The notes below the pieces were generated by a model. The model did not search any database. It saw only the letters and a list, made by a program, of their open reading frames with translations, and had not been told where the DNA came from. Shown here one piece after another: positions 6,315 to 15,521 of a stretch of 30,626 nt of DNA. This DNA comes from a virus. The first letter of the stretch is position 1. Each line of letters begins with the position of its first letter. The DNA is taken from IMG/VR virus record IMGVR_UViG_3300034013_000121, positions 1 through 30,626 of that record. One strand, given 5' to 3'. The position numbers were made by a program, and so were the translations under genes.

Positions 6315-7240
6315 TAGTTACGATGTTTTTTATAATTATTATATCTTTGGCGCACCTCTAATTTTACTGGTGCTAATTTACTAATTAATGGCTTCCAAAC
6401 TGGTTTATATTCGGTTTGAAACATTATTTCTTTATCAACATACTTTTCAGCGTTTCTTGAATTATAGTCTGTTATAGTGCATCTATCTGATTGCATTATT
6501 GAAATCCTAAATAAGTTGTGCAGTTGTGCAGGAATTCTTTTCGTTTCTAAAATGTAAATAGGTTCTTGCTCATCAAATGTCCACTCACGCACACCATTTT
6601 GATATTGTATTTCTTCCTTCGTGTAATCAGCAGTTGGATAGCCAAAATAGCCAGACAATCTTATTTGATTTACCCAATTTAAATTCAAGTAATTTACTGT
6701 TAGTTTATCATCACTTAAACTGCCTATTAAACCATTTTGATACCATTGTAATCTAATAGTCATCTCTGCTCTATCTGCTCTGTATTCGCATAGTTTAAAA
6801 TCAAATGAGAATATTGATACATTGCCCAACACACCATCAGTAACCGCTAATTCAACTTTGTAAATCCCACCTCCGTGCAATGTCAACACCTTATGCCATT
6901 CTATCTTATAACCTACATACTTTTGATTGTTGACAGTTTGAAAACCAAATAAATAGTCAACACCATAAGTGCTACCACCACTCATTGTAGCTAACAAAAC
7001 ATTGTCTTTGTATAGCTTGTAAACTGCACCAGTAGCAGTAGGTGAGCAAATGTCCATAAACGTGAAGAAATCATTCTTCATTGCATCGCTCCCATCACCA
7101 TATGCTAACTGTAATAATTTAAAGTCAGCGCAACAATCCCACAAATCTGTGTTAGGCAATAGTAAGGTAGGCACTACTGCACTTGCTGCTGGTAGTGTGT
7201 AGAATATCTGTGTTGCTGCTTCTCCGTCAAATGTTGGCAT
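6314..7240 (-). CDS. Putative tail-tip/baseplate protein, 308 aa
   Basis: It shares one base with each neighbour (TAATG junctions at 6314 and 7240) and lies between the fibre gene and a large tail protein. The protein is beta-rich, with a stretch around DLWDCCADFKLLQLAYGDGSD, a central Gly-rich loop (LHGGGIYKVELAVTDG) and a basic C-terminal region (KLEVRQRYNNYKKHRN). There is no signal peptide or membrane segment. I do not recognise a named family. In siphoviruses of Bacteroidota, genes in this interval encode distal tail or fibre-adaptor proteins, and that is my inference. The Cys-Cys pair near residue 36 may be structural. Confidence 0.65.
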   Translation of the reverse strand: MPTFDGEAATQIFYTLPAASAVVPTLLLPNTDLWDCCADFKLLQLAYGDGSDAMKNDFFTFMDICSPTATGAVYKLYKDNVLLATMSGGSTYGVDYLFGFQTVNNQKYVGYKIEWHKVLTLHGGGIYKVELAVTDGVLGNVSIFSFDFKLCEYRADRAEMTIRLQWYQNGLIGSLSDDKLTVNYLNLNWVNQIRLSGYFGYPTADYTKEEIQYQNGVREWTFDEQEPIYILETKRIPAQLHNLFRISIMQSDRCTITDYNSRNAEKYVDKEIMFQTEYKPVWKPLISKLAPVKLEVRQRYNNYKKHRN

Positions 7241-9717
7241 TATGCTATAGTTTTATAATTACCATCTGTTGTTGTCTTAAATGTCCCATCTGTCATTGTT
7301 TTGTCAAATTCTGGGTCTGGTTTTTTTTCAACCTCATAAATTCTTGCAACGATGTCATATGTTATGTTACCTACTGGCAACGCATTGTGGTCAAGCACCG
7401 CTTCTGCCTTTATCGTAGTTGAATTTATTTGCGTTAAAACAACCTTGTCATCTATTCCAGAAATAGGCACAAACCAAGTTAATGGAAATGTTGTTTCCCA
7501 TACACTTGAAAACCTCACTCTGCCACCTATACCACCTTGTTCGTGAATTTCAATGCCAAATACTACTTTACTTTCTTCAATTAATAGACCAGTTGGCTTT
7601 GTGAATGTCGCTCTTACTATTGTGTTGCTACCTGCTTGAATGTAATTTACACCTCCAGCAGTTAATGGTGTTCCACCGCTTGTAAATGTTTCAACTTTCT
7701 TTACTGAATAGGCTGGATTACTTGCATAATCATTGATAGGTATCAAAATATCCTCATCGAAATGGTAAGGATTTACACTTGACACCACATCATATCCAGT
7801 TCTAAAATATATCTCCCAATTAGCATTCAAGTAATGATACCAATCTTGATTTTGTCCATTGTTTTGTTGCGATGGGTTGAAGAAATCTGAATTTACCCCA
7901 AGCAATGCTACCCACGCTTCCCAACGAATCATAAATGGATAGCTAATTTTAAACTTTGCGCTTGATGGTGTTGGAACTGCATCAACAATTGTAACTGTTA
8001 TCGGTTTTCTGATTTCAGTTGTCGGAATATTGAAGACTGTGTTGTTTGAATAGTTAATAAATGGCGCACCTCCTTGAAAAATAACTGGCACATTCAATTG
8101 AAAATCCTCCAACAAGAATTCAGCACCATCACTTATTCTTTTCGCAACTACTTGCTGATAAATTTTAGTTAAATAAACTGAATCTACAGTAGATGGGAAT
8201 TCTTCCCAAGTACCATAGATAAGGCTTTCCATAACACACTCATCGTTCTTGAATGTAGTGATGTCATCGGTTATCCCAGCATCATTAGCATCTTCATAAT
8301 GCCTTTTAAATGTTTGCAGGCAGTTGAGGTCTGCTGGTCTTACTACATTATTAAAGTTCTTTACACCACTCCAAATTACTTGTTTGTTTTGCGTTAAAAC
8401 AGTAGTCAATGCTGGGTTTGCAATCGTTGTCCAAAAGCAAAAACGTGGTGTTAAACTTTCGTTTAATATTGAAATTGTATCAGCAACCAAAACCAAATCC
8501 ATAGTAATATGAATGGTGTTTGCATCAATCAAATCTGCTTTCCAACCATCAATAAAATTACCATCGTTGGCATAAGGATTAACGTAATATAAACCATTAA
8601 CAAATCCATATATATTTGCAAACAAAAAGTTTTCTGTTAATAGCCTACCATTGTTTTGATATTCGATTTGATTGTTTGGCAATTTCATTGCACCAATGGA
8701 AATTCTTTGCCCTGCTGCAAAATCACCAGTTGCGCTGGTTATATCAAATTCAATAGTTTGGTCATAGCCAATAAAACTACTTAATTCAGTAGTTGGAACT
8801 GCGTTGTTAAAGTATTGAATATTCTGAATAAAATAATCTTGCGCCCCTTGATTAAAAGACTCATCAAACCAACCGCTATTGCCTAATAAATCTGTGTTTG
8901 TTTCAACAACTTGCAATGAATTTGGGTCATTAATACTGCGTAATCCAGATATCTTAACAATGTATTTTAAACAATTTCCATTCAAATAATAAGCAGGTGC
9001 AATATTGTTAGTTGCATCAATAATTTGTGATGCCAAAAACAATGGTGTTACTATCGTTGAATGCCTTATCTTGAATACTTGTCTACCATTGTTAGCATCA
9101 TAGCTTACACGATAGGCATCAGTTACATTTGTACCATCCATTGCGTTAGGTCTCCATTCGCCACTACCTTGCGGAATCATAACAACTGGAGAACCACTAC
9201 TTGATGCTGCAATGTTATATGCTTTAAACCATTGCAGTTGATTTGTGGTTAATGAATTGAATTGATTTGGCTGCCCATTTTCAATAAAATTATATTGAAA
9301 ATCTAAACTTTGAATCTCGGTTAAATTATAAAGAATAGCATCTGCATTACTTTCGTTATTTGCTACTGGCAAACCGCTTACAATGGCATTAGAAACTAAT
9401 ATTTCATTGTTTGAATACTTAACTAAAACAGTAACTTTTTGATTATTTGCAGTAGCAAAAAAACCTGCCCCACAAATTATTCTTATGGTATCACCAACGC
9501 TTACATTTGCAAATCTATTGCTGCCATATAAATGGTTTTGATTTACCACGCTACCAGTAACTAAAGGAACTGCAGGAGTAAATTTTACTTCAGTGAAAAA
9601 TTCAACATCTGTCCAAACCAATATTGATTCAGCAATATTAAACAAAGAGAAATTGCTTGAACTTGAACCTCCGTGAATGCCTTCGTAAAATGTTTGACCA
9701 ATTATATTTACTGCCAT
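7240..9717 (-). CDS. Large tail protein, 825 aa, function unassigned
   Basis: An 825-residue beta-rich protein coupled by TAATG overlaps to both neighbours. It starts MAVNIIGQTFYEGIHGGSSSS, which looks like a flexible N-terminal arm, then alternates beta segments with Asn-rich loops. Near the C-terminus (about 690-790) Ig-like or carbohydrate-binding features are suggested by GGRVRFSSVWETTFPLTW and VKAEAVLDHNALPVG-type strands. The last residues end with repeated DGTFKTTTDGNYKT units. No enzymatic motif or membrane helix is visible. Position between the tail-tip protein and the hub-like protein suggests a minor tail or baseplate component, perhaps with host-glycan contact. That is inference from order and composition. 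Confidence 0.65.
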   Translation of the reverse strand: MAVNIIGQTFYEGIHGGSSSSNFSLFNIAESILVWTDVEFFTEVKFTPAVPLVTGSVVNQNHLYGSNRFANVSVGDTIRIICGAGFFATANNQKVTVLVKYSNNEILVSNAIVSGLPVANNESNADAILYNLTEIQSLDFQYNFIENGQPNQFNSLTTNQLQWFKAYNIAASSSGSPVVMIPQGSGEWRPNAMDGTNVTDAYRVSYDANNGRQVFKIRHSTIVTPLFLASQIIDATNNIAPAYYLNGNCLKYIVKISGLRSINDPNSLQVVETNTDLLGNSGWFDESFNQGAQDYFIQNIQYFNNAVPTTELSSFIGYDQTIEFDITSATGDFAAGQRISIGAMKLPNNQIEYQNNGRLLTENFLFANIYGFVNGLYYVNPYANDGNFIDGWKADLIDANTIHITMDLVLVADTISILNESLTPRFCFWTTIANPALTTVLTQNKQVIWSGVKNFNNVVRPADLNCLQTFKRHYEDANDAGITDDITTFKNDECVMESLIYGTWEEFPSTVDSVYLTKIYQQVVAKRISDGAEFLLEDFQLNVPVIFQGGAPFINYSNNTVFNIPTTEIRKPITVTIVDAVPTPSSAKFKISYPFMIRWEAWVALLGVNSDFFNPSQQNNGQNQDWYHYLNANWEIYFRTGYDVVSSVNPYHFDEDILIPINDYASNPAYSVKKVETFTSGGTPLTAGGVNYIQAGSNTIVRATFTKPTGLLIEESKVVFGIEIHEQGGIGGRVRFSSVWETTFPLTWFVPISGIDDKVVLTQINSTTIKAEAVLDHNALPVGNITYDIVARIYEVEKKPDPEFDKTMTDGTFKTTTDGNYKTIA

Positions 9718-9920
9718 TACTTTTGCAAGTCTTTAAGTTTTTCTCTTACTATTTCAAATTCTTTTAAAATGCCACTCTGCTCTAATTTATGTGCAAACAT
9801 AGCTTTCTCTTCGTTCGTTGCAATGCCTTCTTTAGCCTTGCTAATAAGTGTTTCCACCTCACTAAACATCCCAGCTAATCCACTTAATGCTATTTTTGCG
9901 TTATTCTCCAGTTGGCTCAA
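9717..9920 (-). CDS. Small helical tail-module protein, 67 aa
   Basis: Starts at ATG 9920, overlapping the end of the hub-like gene by 20 nt, and is coupled to the next gene by TAATG at 9717. The product is almost entirely helical and highly charged (SEVETLISKAKEGIATNEEKAMFAHKLEQS ...), with no hydrophobic segment, which suggests a short coiled coil or helical bundle. It may be an assembly chaperone or a small clamp in the tail tip. I recognise no family. The unusual size of its overlap with the upstream gene suggests it is translated by coupling or re-initiation. Confidence 0.7.
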   Translation of the reverse strand: MSQLENNAKIALSGLAGMFSEVETLISKAKEGIATNEEKAMFAHKLEQSGILKEFEIVREKLKDLQK

Positions 9921-11724
9921 TTGTAGTCTTGATTAAATTAGTGGTGTAAATATACGGAGTTTTTGTTTTAATGTCACAAATTTTATTCCAAATGTTGTAT
10001 TTTGCTGATTCAATTAACCCAACTGCTGAACCATTAAACACCAATGGATTTATTCTTATTTGATTAAAACTAACTGTATTGAATGGTAAACCTGCCCAGT
10101 CTTGATACTTGTATTGCGTAAAGTAGTCAATTGTGTAGAACAAATCAAACTGCTCTCTGGCAGTTGGCTGCGTTGTTGTTAGCTTCCCATCACTCTCTAT
10201 TCGCAATAGTTTATCAACCATAAAACTATCCTTTTCAAGCAGCAACATTCCTATTCTATTATCCAACAATTCGCCTAATGGTGAATAGGGTATCTCTGGT
10301 ATCTGTGGTATGTCTGGAATTGTAATGTCAAAGCCAACAAGACCACCCAAATCTTCAAAGAAATCAACTATATTATTAATACCATCAATAACATCATTAA
10401 TTACATAAATGATTGTATTAAGTAGGTTTACCGAACCTCCTACAATGTTATCAATCTGCTCATTTATCTCATCAAAGAAACGCTCTACTGCGGTTAATTC
10501 AAGTTTTCTTTTTCCAAGTGCATAAGCAAATTCAACTTGGTTCAATCCTTTCATCAAAACAAATTGCGAATTGATTATATTTATTGGTCTTAAAGTAACT
10601 TGATAATTAGTGCCTAAATAATCTGTGATAGAATTACTTTCAGTTACATCTGTTTGAAATGTGCATACAAAATTGCTTGTAAATTCATCGGTGTTCAACT
10701 GATACTTTGTGTTTATGACACTTGGAATAGTATATTGTGGTGTAGCAATTTGAAAATCTTTGCGCTCAAACAATAACTGATTCCCATTGAACAAAACTTT
10801 GCCATTGTACAAGTCTTTCATTTTAATAATGAAATCAGCAAATGTCCCATCTGGAAAGCCATACTGCACAAATTCGTTAGGTGTAAATGCGCCCAACAAA
10901 TCTAAATTAAATGGGTTTGATGGGTTCTTTGGCACATAATATTTCTTTGGCAATATTACATCATTTGCAACAATAATGCTGCTTTGAAATGATAATCCTA
11001 AATATTGGCAACCTCTTATGAATAGTGTTCTTATCGGAATTGCTTTGTGATACTTTACTCTCTGAATTATTACCGCAAACATTCGCTTAATTAAAGCAAA
11101 TGCAGCAATCATTAAGCCAATGAATTTAAGTATTTCACCAATCAACAAAAAGTAATTTCCCCAATCTGGAGATGCAGTAATAACCGAAGCAATTGCGCCA
11201 CTTAAACTATTGGCAGATGCAACAAGTCCATCAATTATTAGCGTTAAACCGATGACTGTAATGGCTAACTTTTCGTAATCTGGAATTGAAGATATTACAT
11301 AAGGAATATCAACGAAATCAGACTGCGTTATTATACCTGCTTCAGTATACAAGTAGTCAAAACTAAAACCACTTGCAACATCGTTCAACCAATCAATAGA
11401 ATATTTTGGTTTGCTTTTGGCAACAATGCCATACTCATCAAATTGTGTTTGGTCGGAAAGGTCAATGTAACCATCAAAGAACGTAGTTATAACACCATTT
11501 AAGTCTGTTTCTTCAATACGAAATGGCATACCTTCAAAAATAAATCCAGCAGTTATCCAGCCATTAATTGCATCAATGTTTTCACGCACAAATTCAAAAT
11601 CATTAATAGTCAATTGTTGATTTGCAAATTCACCATCTTGAAAGTTAACTTCAACCGCTAATTCTCTTAAATTCTTTGGAGGATTTATGAGAACATTGTT
11701 AAGATACAGTTTCAAGTTTACCAT
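9901..11724 (-). CDS. Tail hub-like protein with two hydrophobic helices, 607 aa
   Basis: Directly downstream of the tape measure gene (TAATG at 11724), the place of the distal-tail or hub protein in siphoviruses. Residues 1-150 look like a beta-rich distal-tail-type domain (MVNLKLYLNNVLINPPKNL; FEGMPFRIEETDLNG). Residues 153-182 and 191-221 are strongly hydrophobic helices followed by a basic segment (KRMFAVIIQRVKYHK), unexpected in a soluble virion protein. Residues 235-430 return to beta structure. Around 430-490 a helical segment leads into a Pro-Ile linker (IPDIPQIPEIPYSP). The hydrophobic pair could insert into the host inner membrane during DNA entry, which is inference. A hub role rests on gene order, since I cannot show homology by eye. 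Confidence 0.68.
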   Translation of the reverse strand: MVNLKLYLNNVLINPPKNLRELAVEVNFQDGEFANQQLTINDFEFVRENIDAINGWITAGFIFEGMPFRIEETDLNGVITTFFDGYIDLSDQTQFDEYGIVAKSKPKYSIDWLNDVASGFSFDYLYTEAGIITQSDFVDIPYVISSIPDYEKLAITVIGLTLIIDGLVASANSLSGAIASVITASPDWGNYFLLIGEILKFIGLMIAAFALIKRMFAVIIQRVKYHKAIPIRTLFIRGCQYLGLSFQSSIIVANDVILPKKYYVPKNPSNPFNLDLLGAFTPNEFVQYGFPDGTFADFIIKMKDLYNGKVLFNGNQLLFERKDFQIATPQYTIPSVINTKYQLNTDEFTSNFVCTFQTDVTESNSITDYLGTNYQVTLRPINIINSQFVLMKGLNQVEFAYALGKRKLELTAVERFFDEINEQIDNIVGGSVNLLNTIIYVINDVIDGINNIVDFFEDLGGLVGFDITIPDIPQIPEIPYSPLGELLDNRIGMLLLEKDSFMVDKLLRIESDGKLTTTQPTAREQFDLFYTIDYFTQYKYQDWAGLPFNTVSFNQIRINPLVFNGSAVGLIESAKYNIWNKICDIKTKTPYIYTTNLIKTTIEPTGE

Positions 11725-14570
11725 TAGATTCTACGTTGTCTTTTGTGGATTAATACACGCTTTACTCCAGCAGTTATTTGCGTTTCAATTACATCACCCA
11801 AATTGCTTAAATTGGTATGGTTTACTGGCTTGTTTTCAATTGCTCTCTTAACCTCCAGTAACAAGTTGTTAGTGCTTCTTAAATCAATGTGTTGATTTGG
11901 CACATTAATAATTGGCTGCGTTACATCTCCATAGTTGAATAGTTTTCCACTCTGGTAGTCCGATAGTATTTGAGCAGCCTCATCGTTGCTTATATCACCT
12001 ATTTTAGCGTTCTGCTTGGGATTAAATATGCGCTCATCACCATCAACTGCAATTACATAACCATCTTTACCATTATGCACCTTGTTTCCACTTAAATCAC
12101 GCTGAACATTTTCTGTTCCATCAATAAAGCTACCTGCAACTATTTCAGCTAACGTAGTTTCTAAAATTGCCTTCTGCAAAGCAGTTGCTGGTTCTGTTTT
12201 TGCATAACCACTTAACAAGTTGTAGAATGCAACACGCTTTTGCTGCTTAATTTCTTGTTCCTGCAATCTTTTACGTTCAAGTTGCAACTTTGCTGCCTTG
12301 CTTTGCTCAAATGCTAATGTGTTTGCAAGACCACGCTCTGCAAGTCTTTGCTGCTGCTCTATGGCTTTTTCATTATCAGATATTTTAGTATCTAATTCTT
12401 CATTTGCTAATTCATTTCTTCTTTGAACTGCCTTTGAAATTGCGTTTGTTACCTTGTCAATCTCATCTATAACAATTTCAGTTTGTTTTTTTCTTAACGC
12501 TTCAGTTTCTTCTTTAGTTTTTTGCGTTGCATCCTTTTCAGCCTCATATTTTTTGTTAGCTAATTTGTCTAAATCAATAGCTAATTTTTCATTTATTTTT
12601 TTTATTTCTTCTGCCCTTATTTTCTCATCAGCAATTGACTCTGCTGCTTTGATTCTTTCATCTTCTGCCTTTGCTTCTAATGCTAATTTTGCGGTGTCAT
12701 ATTCTTGTTGTATTAAATTATTTTGAATTGATATGTAATACTCTCTTAATTTTAATCTCTTTAAATTAAAAGCCTTGTCACCCTCTAATAATTTAGCATT
12801 GTTTTCATCACGCTTTTTGTTGACATTTTCAGTTGTTTGTTGTGCTATTTCAGCATCATAATCTAACTGATTCTGCAATATTTGTCTATCAATTTCAGCA
12901 ATCTTTTGCGTTCTTTTTATTTTCTCTTCTTCTTGCTTTGCTATGGTTTCATTGTTGGCAATAACATTGTCTTGATAAATCTTAACTATTTTTGCAAGTT
13001 CGGCAGTTGCTGCTTCGCCTAATCCTAATGCTTCTAATCTCTTTTTTAAGGCTATTGCATTCTCCTCATTAAATAGTTTTGTCTCATCAAATTGGATGCC
13101 TATTCCTTCCTTAAAAATTCTAATCTCTTCTTGACTTGTTGCCTTTTGTGATGCCAGTAATTTTTTATTGATGTCTATTCTCTCCTCTAATTGTCTCTGC
13201 TGGTCTTCAAGTTGTTGCTTCAATATTTGTTCTTCACCTTTTGCATTTAACTTTTTGCTTCTGGTCAATTCAATTTCAGCAATTGTAGCATTAAGATTTG
13301 CTTCTCTGGTTCTTTGTTCATTTATCCTAATTAAATCTCCTTGCTCATCTAATGCTGCATTTAATTTTAAAGTAGCCTCATTTTGTTTTTGATAATACTC
13401 TGGGTTTGCACCACCAACTGGGATTAGCGGATTTGCTTCTTGTGCTGCAACTGCAGCATCAGCAATATCCTTTTCACTTTGAGCAATTTTTACTGCTACT
13501 GCTGCCCTTTTTTCACTTAAACCAATTGCTATTGCAAGTGCCTCATTTCTCTTTTGAAAAGACAATGTTGAATCTTGAGAAATCTCATTGTAATCCTGCT
13601 CATCAAGTGATAACTTTTGAAATTCTAAATTTAACTTTAACAATTCCTTACGAAATGAAATAGTAAGTCTTTCTAAATTTTCAAAAGGTTTTCCACTTAA
13701 AAGCAAATCCTTACCTTGTGCTATCTTAATATTTACCGCATCTTGTGCTGCTTGATTCATATCATATAACTCTTTTGCAGATGCCGCTGCTGCCAATGCT
13801 ATGCCAATAAGCGTAAGTTTTACTACTTTACCAAACTTGCCACTACCTTCTGCTGCCTCATCTTGCTGCTCTTTTAATTTCTTTAATGTACCAATAAGTT
13901 TACCAATCCCATTATTAAACAAACCAGTTTCACCAACAACATCACGCAATGCTTCTTTGTAATTACCAACCGACCTTTGAAATTCACCAACACTTTCTTC
14001 AGCACCTCTCACACGCTTATCTAATTCGCCAAATTCTTTACTTAATGACTGATAAACTTTGGTGTTTTCTTGTCCAGTAAACTTTAATTCTTTTAGTTGT
14101 ACTTTTATTTCTGCTAACCTCTTAACACCCTGCTTGTATTCTGAATTTAAATCCTTTAAAGATTTTAACTGCTTTGCCTTTTGTTTTTCTTCTGCTTCAA
14201 TGGCTTTTGTTAAGTCTTGTTCCGCTTTTAACTGCTCTCTGGTTAACCTATTCTTCTCAATCGTAGTTTTGATTATTGACTGCTCCAATGATTGTTGTTG
14301 TTGCAATACTTTCAATTCAGCAATTTCTAACTGCTGCTTCATCTTGATGAGGTCAGATGTCTGCTTTAGTTCGGTGTTTACCTTCTTAACATCATCAAAA
14401 GATTTCGGTTTAAAAGCAGAAACAAACTGCTTCTGGGAAGCTAAACTACCCTTTATTTCTTTGTTGGTTTCACGAATAATTTTAAGCAATTCATCAGCAC
14501 CTTTAATGGCATCACTAAATGCATCACTTTCAAATAAATCATCTTTGCCTAACGCTTTACCTTCTGCCAT
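11724..14570 (-). CDS. Tape measure protein, 948 aa
   Basis: The longest helical protein of the tail module. Most of residues 1-800 is coiled coil rich in Lys, Glu, Gln, Ala and Leu, with a single hydrophobic stretch near residues 250-267 (VKLTLIGIALAAAASA). The C-terminal part (about 815-948) is globular and has KDGYVIAVDGDERIFNP followed by QNAKIGDISNDEAA, a signature often seen at the end of tape measure proteins in Bacteroidota phages. At about 0.15 nm per residue, 948 residues would set a tail of roughly 140 nm, by analogy with other siphoviruses. It lies between the chaperone-position gene and the hub-like gene, and both junctions are TAATG overlaps. Confidence 0.88.
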   Translation of the reverse strand: MAEGKALGKDDLFESDAFSDAIKGADELLKIIRETNKEIKGSLASQKQFVSAFKPKSFDDVKKVNTELKQTSDLIKMKQQLEIAELKVLQQQQSLEQSIIKTTIEKNRLTREQLKAEQDLTKAIEAEEKQKAKQLKSLKDLNSEYKQGVKRLAEIKVQLKELKFTGQENTKVYQSLSKEFGELDKRVRGAEESVGEFQRSVGNYKEALRDVVGETGLFNNGIGKLIGTLKKLKEQQDEAAEGSGKFGKVVKLTLIGIALAAAASAKELYDMNQAAQDAVNIKIAQGKDLLLSGKPFENLERLTISFRKELLKLNLEFQKLSLDEQDYNEISQDSTLSFQKRNEALAIAIGLSEKRAAVAVKIAQSEKDIADAAVAAQEANPLIPVGGANPEYYQKQNEATLKLNAALDEQGDLIRINEQRTREANLNATIAEIELTRSKKLNAKGEEQILKQQLEDQQRQLEERIDINKKLLASQKATSQEEIRIFKEGIGIQFDETKLFNEENAIALKKRLEALGLGEAATAELAKIVKIYQDNVIANNETIAKQEEEKIKRTQKIAEIDRQILQNQLDYDAEIAQQTTENVNKKRDENNAKLLEGDKAFNLKRLKLREYYISIQNNLIQQEYDTAKLALEAKAEDERIKAAESIADEKIRAEEIKKINEKLAIDLDKLANKKYEAEKDATQKTKEETEALRKKQTEIVIDEIDKVTNAISKAVQRRNELANEELDTKISDNEKAIEQQQRLAERGLANTLAFEQSKAAKLQLERKRLQEQEIKQQKRVAFYNLLSGYAKTEPATALQKAILETTLAEIVAGSFIDGTENVQRDLSGNKVHNGKDGYVIAVDGDERIFNPKQNAKIGDISNDEAAQILSDYQSGKLFNYGDVTQPIINVPNQHIDLRSTNNLLLEVKRAIENKPVNHTNLSNLGDVIETQITAGVKRVLIHKRQRRI

Positions 14571-14986
14571 TATTTGTCTATTTTAACTTGCTGCTTTGAA
14601 TAATTTTTAACATAACTGAACCATTCAGCTACTGTTATCGTATGCAAAGATAAATGAAATCCTTTATATTTTTCCAAATAATCTTTTATCTCATCAGTAG
14701 TTGAACTTTTGCGGTTTGTCAACTCCTTTAATTCACTCTCTGCAATGCCAATTAATGTTTTGTTAAACCTATCATCGGTAATGTGCAAATCAATCTGCAA
14801 ACACGCTATTTCGCACCTTTTTTCAAGTACTTCCATATAACTTTCCGAAATGCCAAATCTATTTACTAATTGTCGCTGGATATCTTCCAATGCAATGGTG
14901 AAATTGCGCTTAAATAGTCCCCATTTGCAAATTAATGCATTCTTGTTGCCCTGCTCCACAACTTGTAGGTAGTTGTAGATTGGCAT
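14570..14986 (-). CDS. Putative tail assembly chaperone-position protein
   Basis: Sits immediately before the tape measure gene, where siphoviruses encode tail assembly chaperones. I place the start at ATG 14986 (MPIYNYLQVVEQGNKNALI), 10 nt after the upstream stop; an ATG at 15022 in the same frame would add 12 residues and overlap the upstream gene by 26 nt. The 138-residue product is mostly helical and charged, with a Cys-containing segment (KRCEIACLQIDLHITDD) and a C-terminal part with HTITVAEWFSYVKNY. I see no clear slippery sequence producing a longer frameshifted form, so a G/GT-type arrangement is not shown. Function is inferred from position. Confidence 0.7.
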   Translation of the reverse strand: MPIYNYLQVVEQGNKNALICKWGLFKRNFTIALEDIQRQLVNRFGISESYMEVLEKRCEIACLQIDLHITDDRFNKTLIGIAESELKELTNRKSSTTDEIKDYLEKYKGFHLSLHTITVAEWFSYVKNYSKQQVKIDK

Positions 14987-14996
14987 CGTGTCAATG

Positions 14997-15458
14997 TTAT
15001 TGTAGTATTGTGTTCTTAACATAATCTAAAACTATTGGTTTTGATTTTATAATTAACTTTTCCTTGCTATACTCATCAAGACCCACGAATTGTCCCCAAG
15101 TTTTTTGCAGGTCTTTACCCTCCTTTATTGAATCAACATCCAGCATCAACTCATCACCAACTATTTTAGTTTTAAATGTACGATACATTGCGCCAGTATC
15201 ACGCAAAGTGACTCTATTGGTTGGTTGATTTTTATCATTTTTAATTGCTATGGTGTAATCAGCATAAACATTGCTTCCTCTGGCATATTGTGACCTCATC
15301 GAAACACCAAATACATCTACACCCCTTTTAAATAATTGCTCATCACGATTCAACCTAATAGCCTCAAGTTGTATGGCTGGAGTGCTAATAACCTTTTTAA
15401 ACGCAGTTTCCTCGTTTAATTTCTTGACATTTCGTGCAATTACTTCAAGATTCCACAT
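14997..15458 (-). CDS. Neck/tail-completion protein, HK97 gp10-like
   Basis: The start is placed at ATG 15458 (MWNLEVIARNVKKLNEE), because the possible upstream ATG at 15473 lies inside the -7 promoter box. The 153-residue protein has an N-terminal helix, a middle segment (DVFGVSMRSQYARGSNVYADYT) and the pattern NRVTLRDTGAMYRTFKTKI, which resembles the LRDTG...L motif of gp10-like and gpS-like tail-completion proteins that join head and tail. It is preceded by its own promoter only 4 nt from the start codon, so its mRNA is probably leaderless. It follows the major tail protein gene after a terminator, and would be expressed at a level set separately from the tube protein. Confidence 0.68.
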   Translation of the reverse strand: MWNLEVIARNVKKLNEETAFKKVISTPAIQLEAIRLNRDEQLFKRGVDVFGVSMRSQYARGSNVYADYTIAIKNDKNQPTNRVTLRDTGAMYRTFKTKIVGDELMLDVDSIKEGKDLQKTWGQFVGLDEYSKEKLIIKSKPIVLDYVKNTILQ

Positions 15459-15462
15459 ATTG

Positions 15463-15470
15463 CAAAGATA
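15463..15470 (-). promoter_or_regulatory. Promoter of the tail operon, abutting the start codon
   Basis: TATCTTTG (minus strand, 15470 to 15463) followed by CAAT and then ATG at 15458. It matches the Bacteroidota -7 box. A TTTG 23 nt upstream (15497-15494) is slightly too far for a normal -33 element and lies in the terminator stem. Because transcription starts about 5-7 nt after this box, the mRNA would begin at or next to the start codon. Confidence 0.65.
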
Positions 15471-15471
15471 C

Positions 15472-15504
15472 AAAAAAAGCCTTCACATTTCTGCAAAGGC
15501 TTTT
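15472..15504 (-). terminator. Intrinsic terminator after the major tail protein gene
   Basis: On the minus strand AAAAGCCTT pairs with AAGGCTTTT, extended inward by U.G, G.U and C-G pairs around the loop AGAAAT, and is followed by a run of T (15478-15472). It starts 17 nt after the stop codon of the major tail protein gene and runs straight into the promoter at 15463-15470. It is a near copy of the hairpin at 2408-2435 with compensatory changes in the stem. Confidence 0.8.
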
Positions 15505-15521
15505 CAATTTTAATGGTTAAA

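Noticed and set aside
14059-14586. Plus-strand frame of 175 codons opposite the tape measure gene
   Set aside because: Antisense shadow: Ser, Cys, Phe and Leu-rich, produced by the Lys/Glu/Gln codons of the coiled coil on the other strand.
14570-15022. Programmed frameshift in the chaperone-position gene (G/GT type)
   Set aside because: The gene runs straight into the tape measure by a TAATG junction and I see no slippery heptamer near its end followed by an extended frame.
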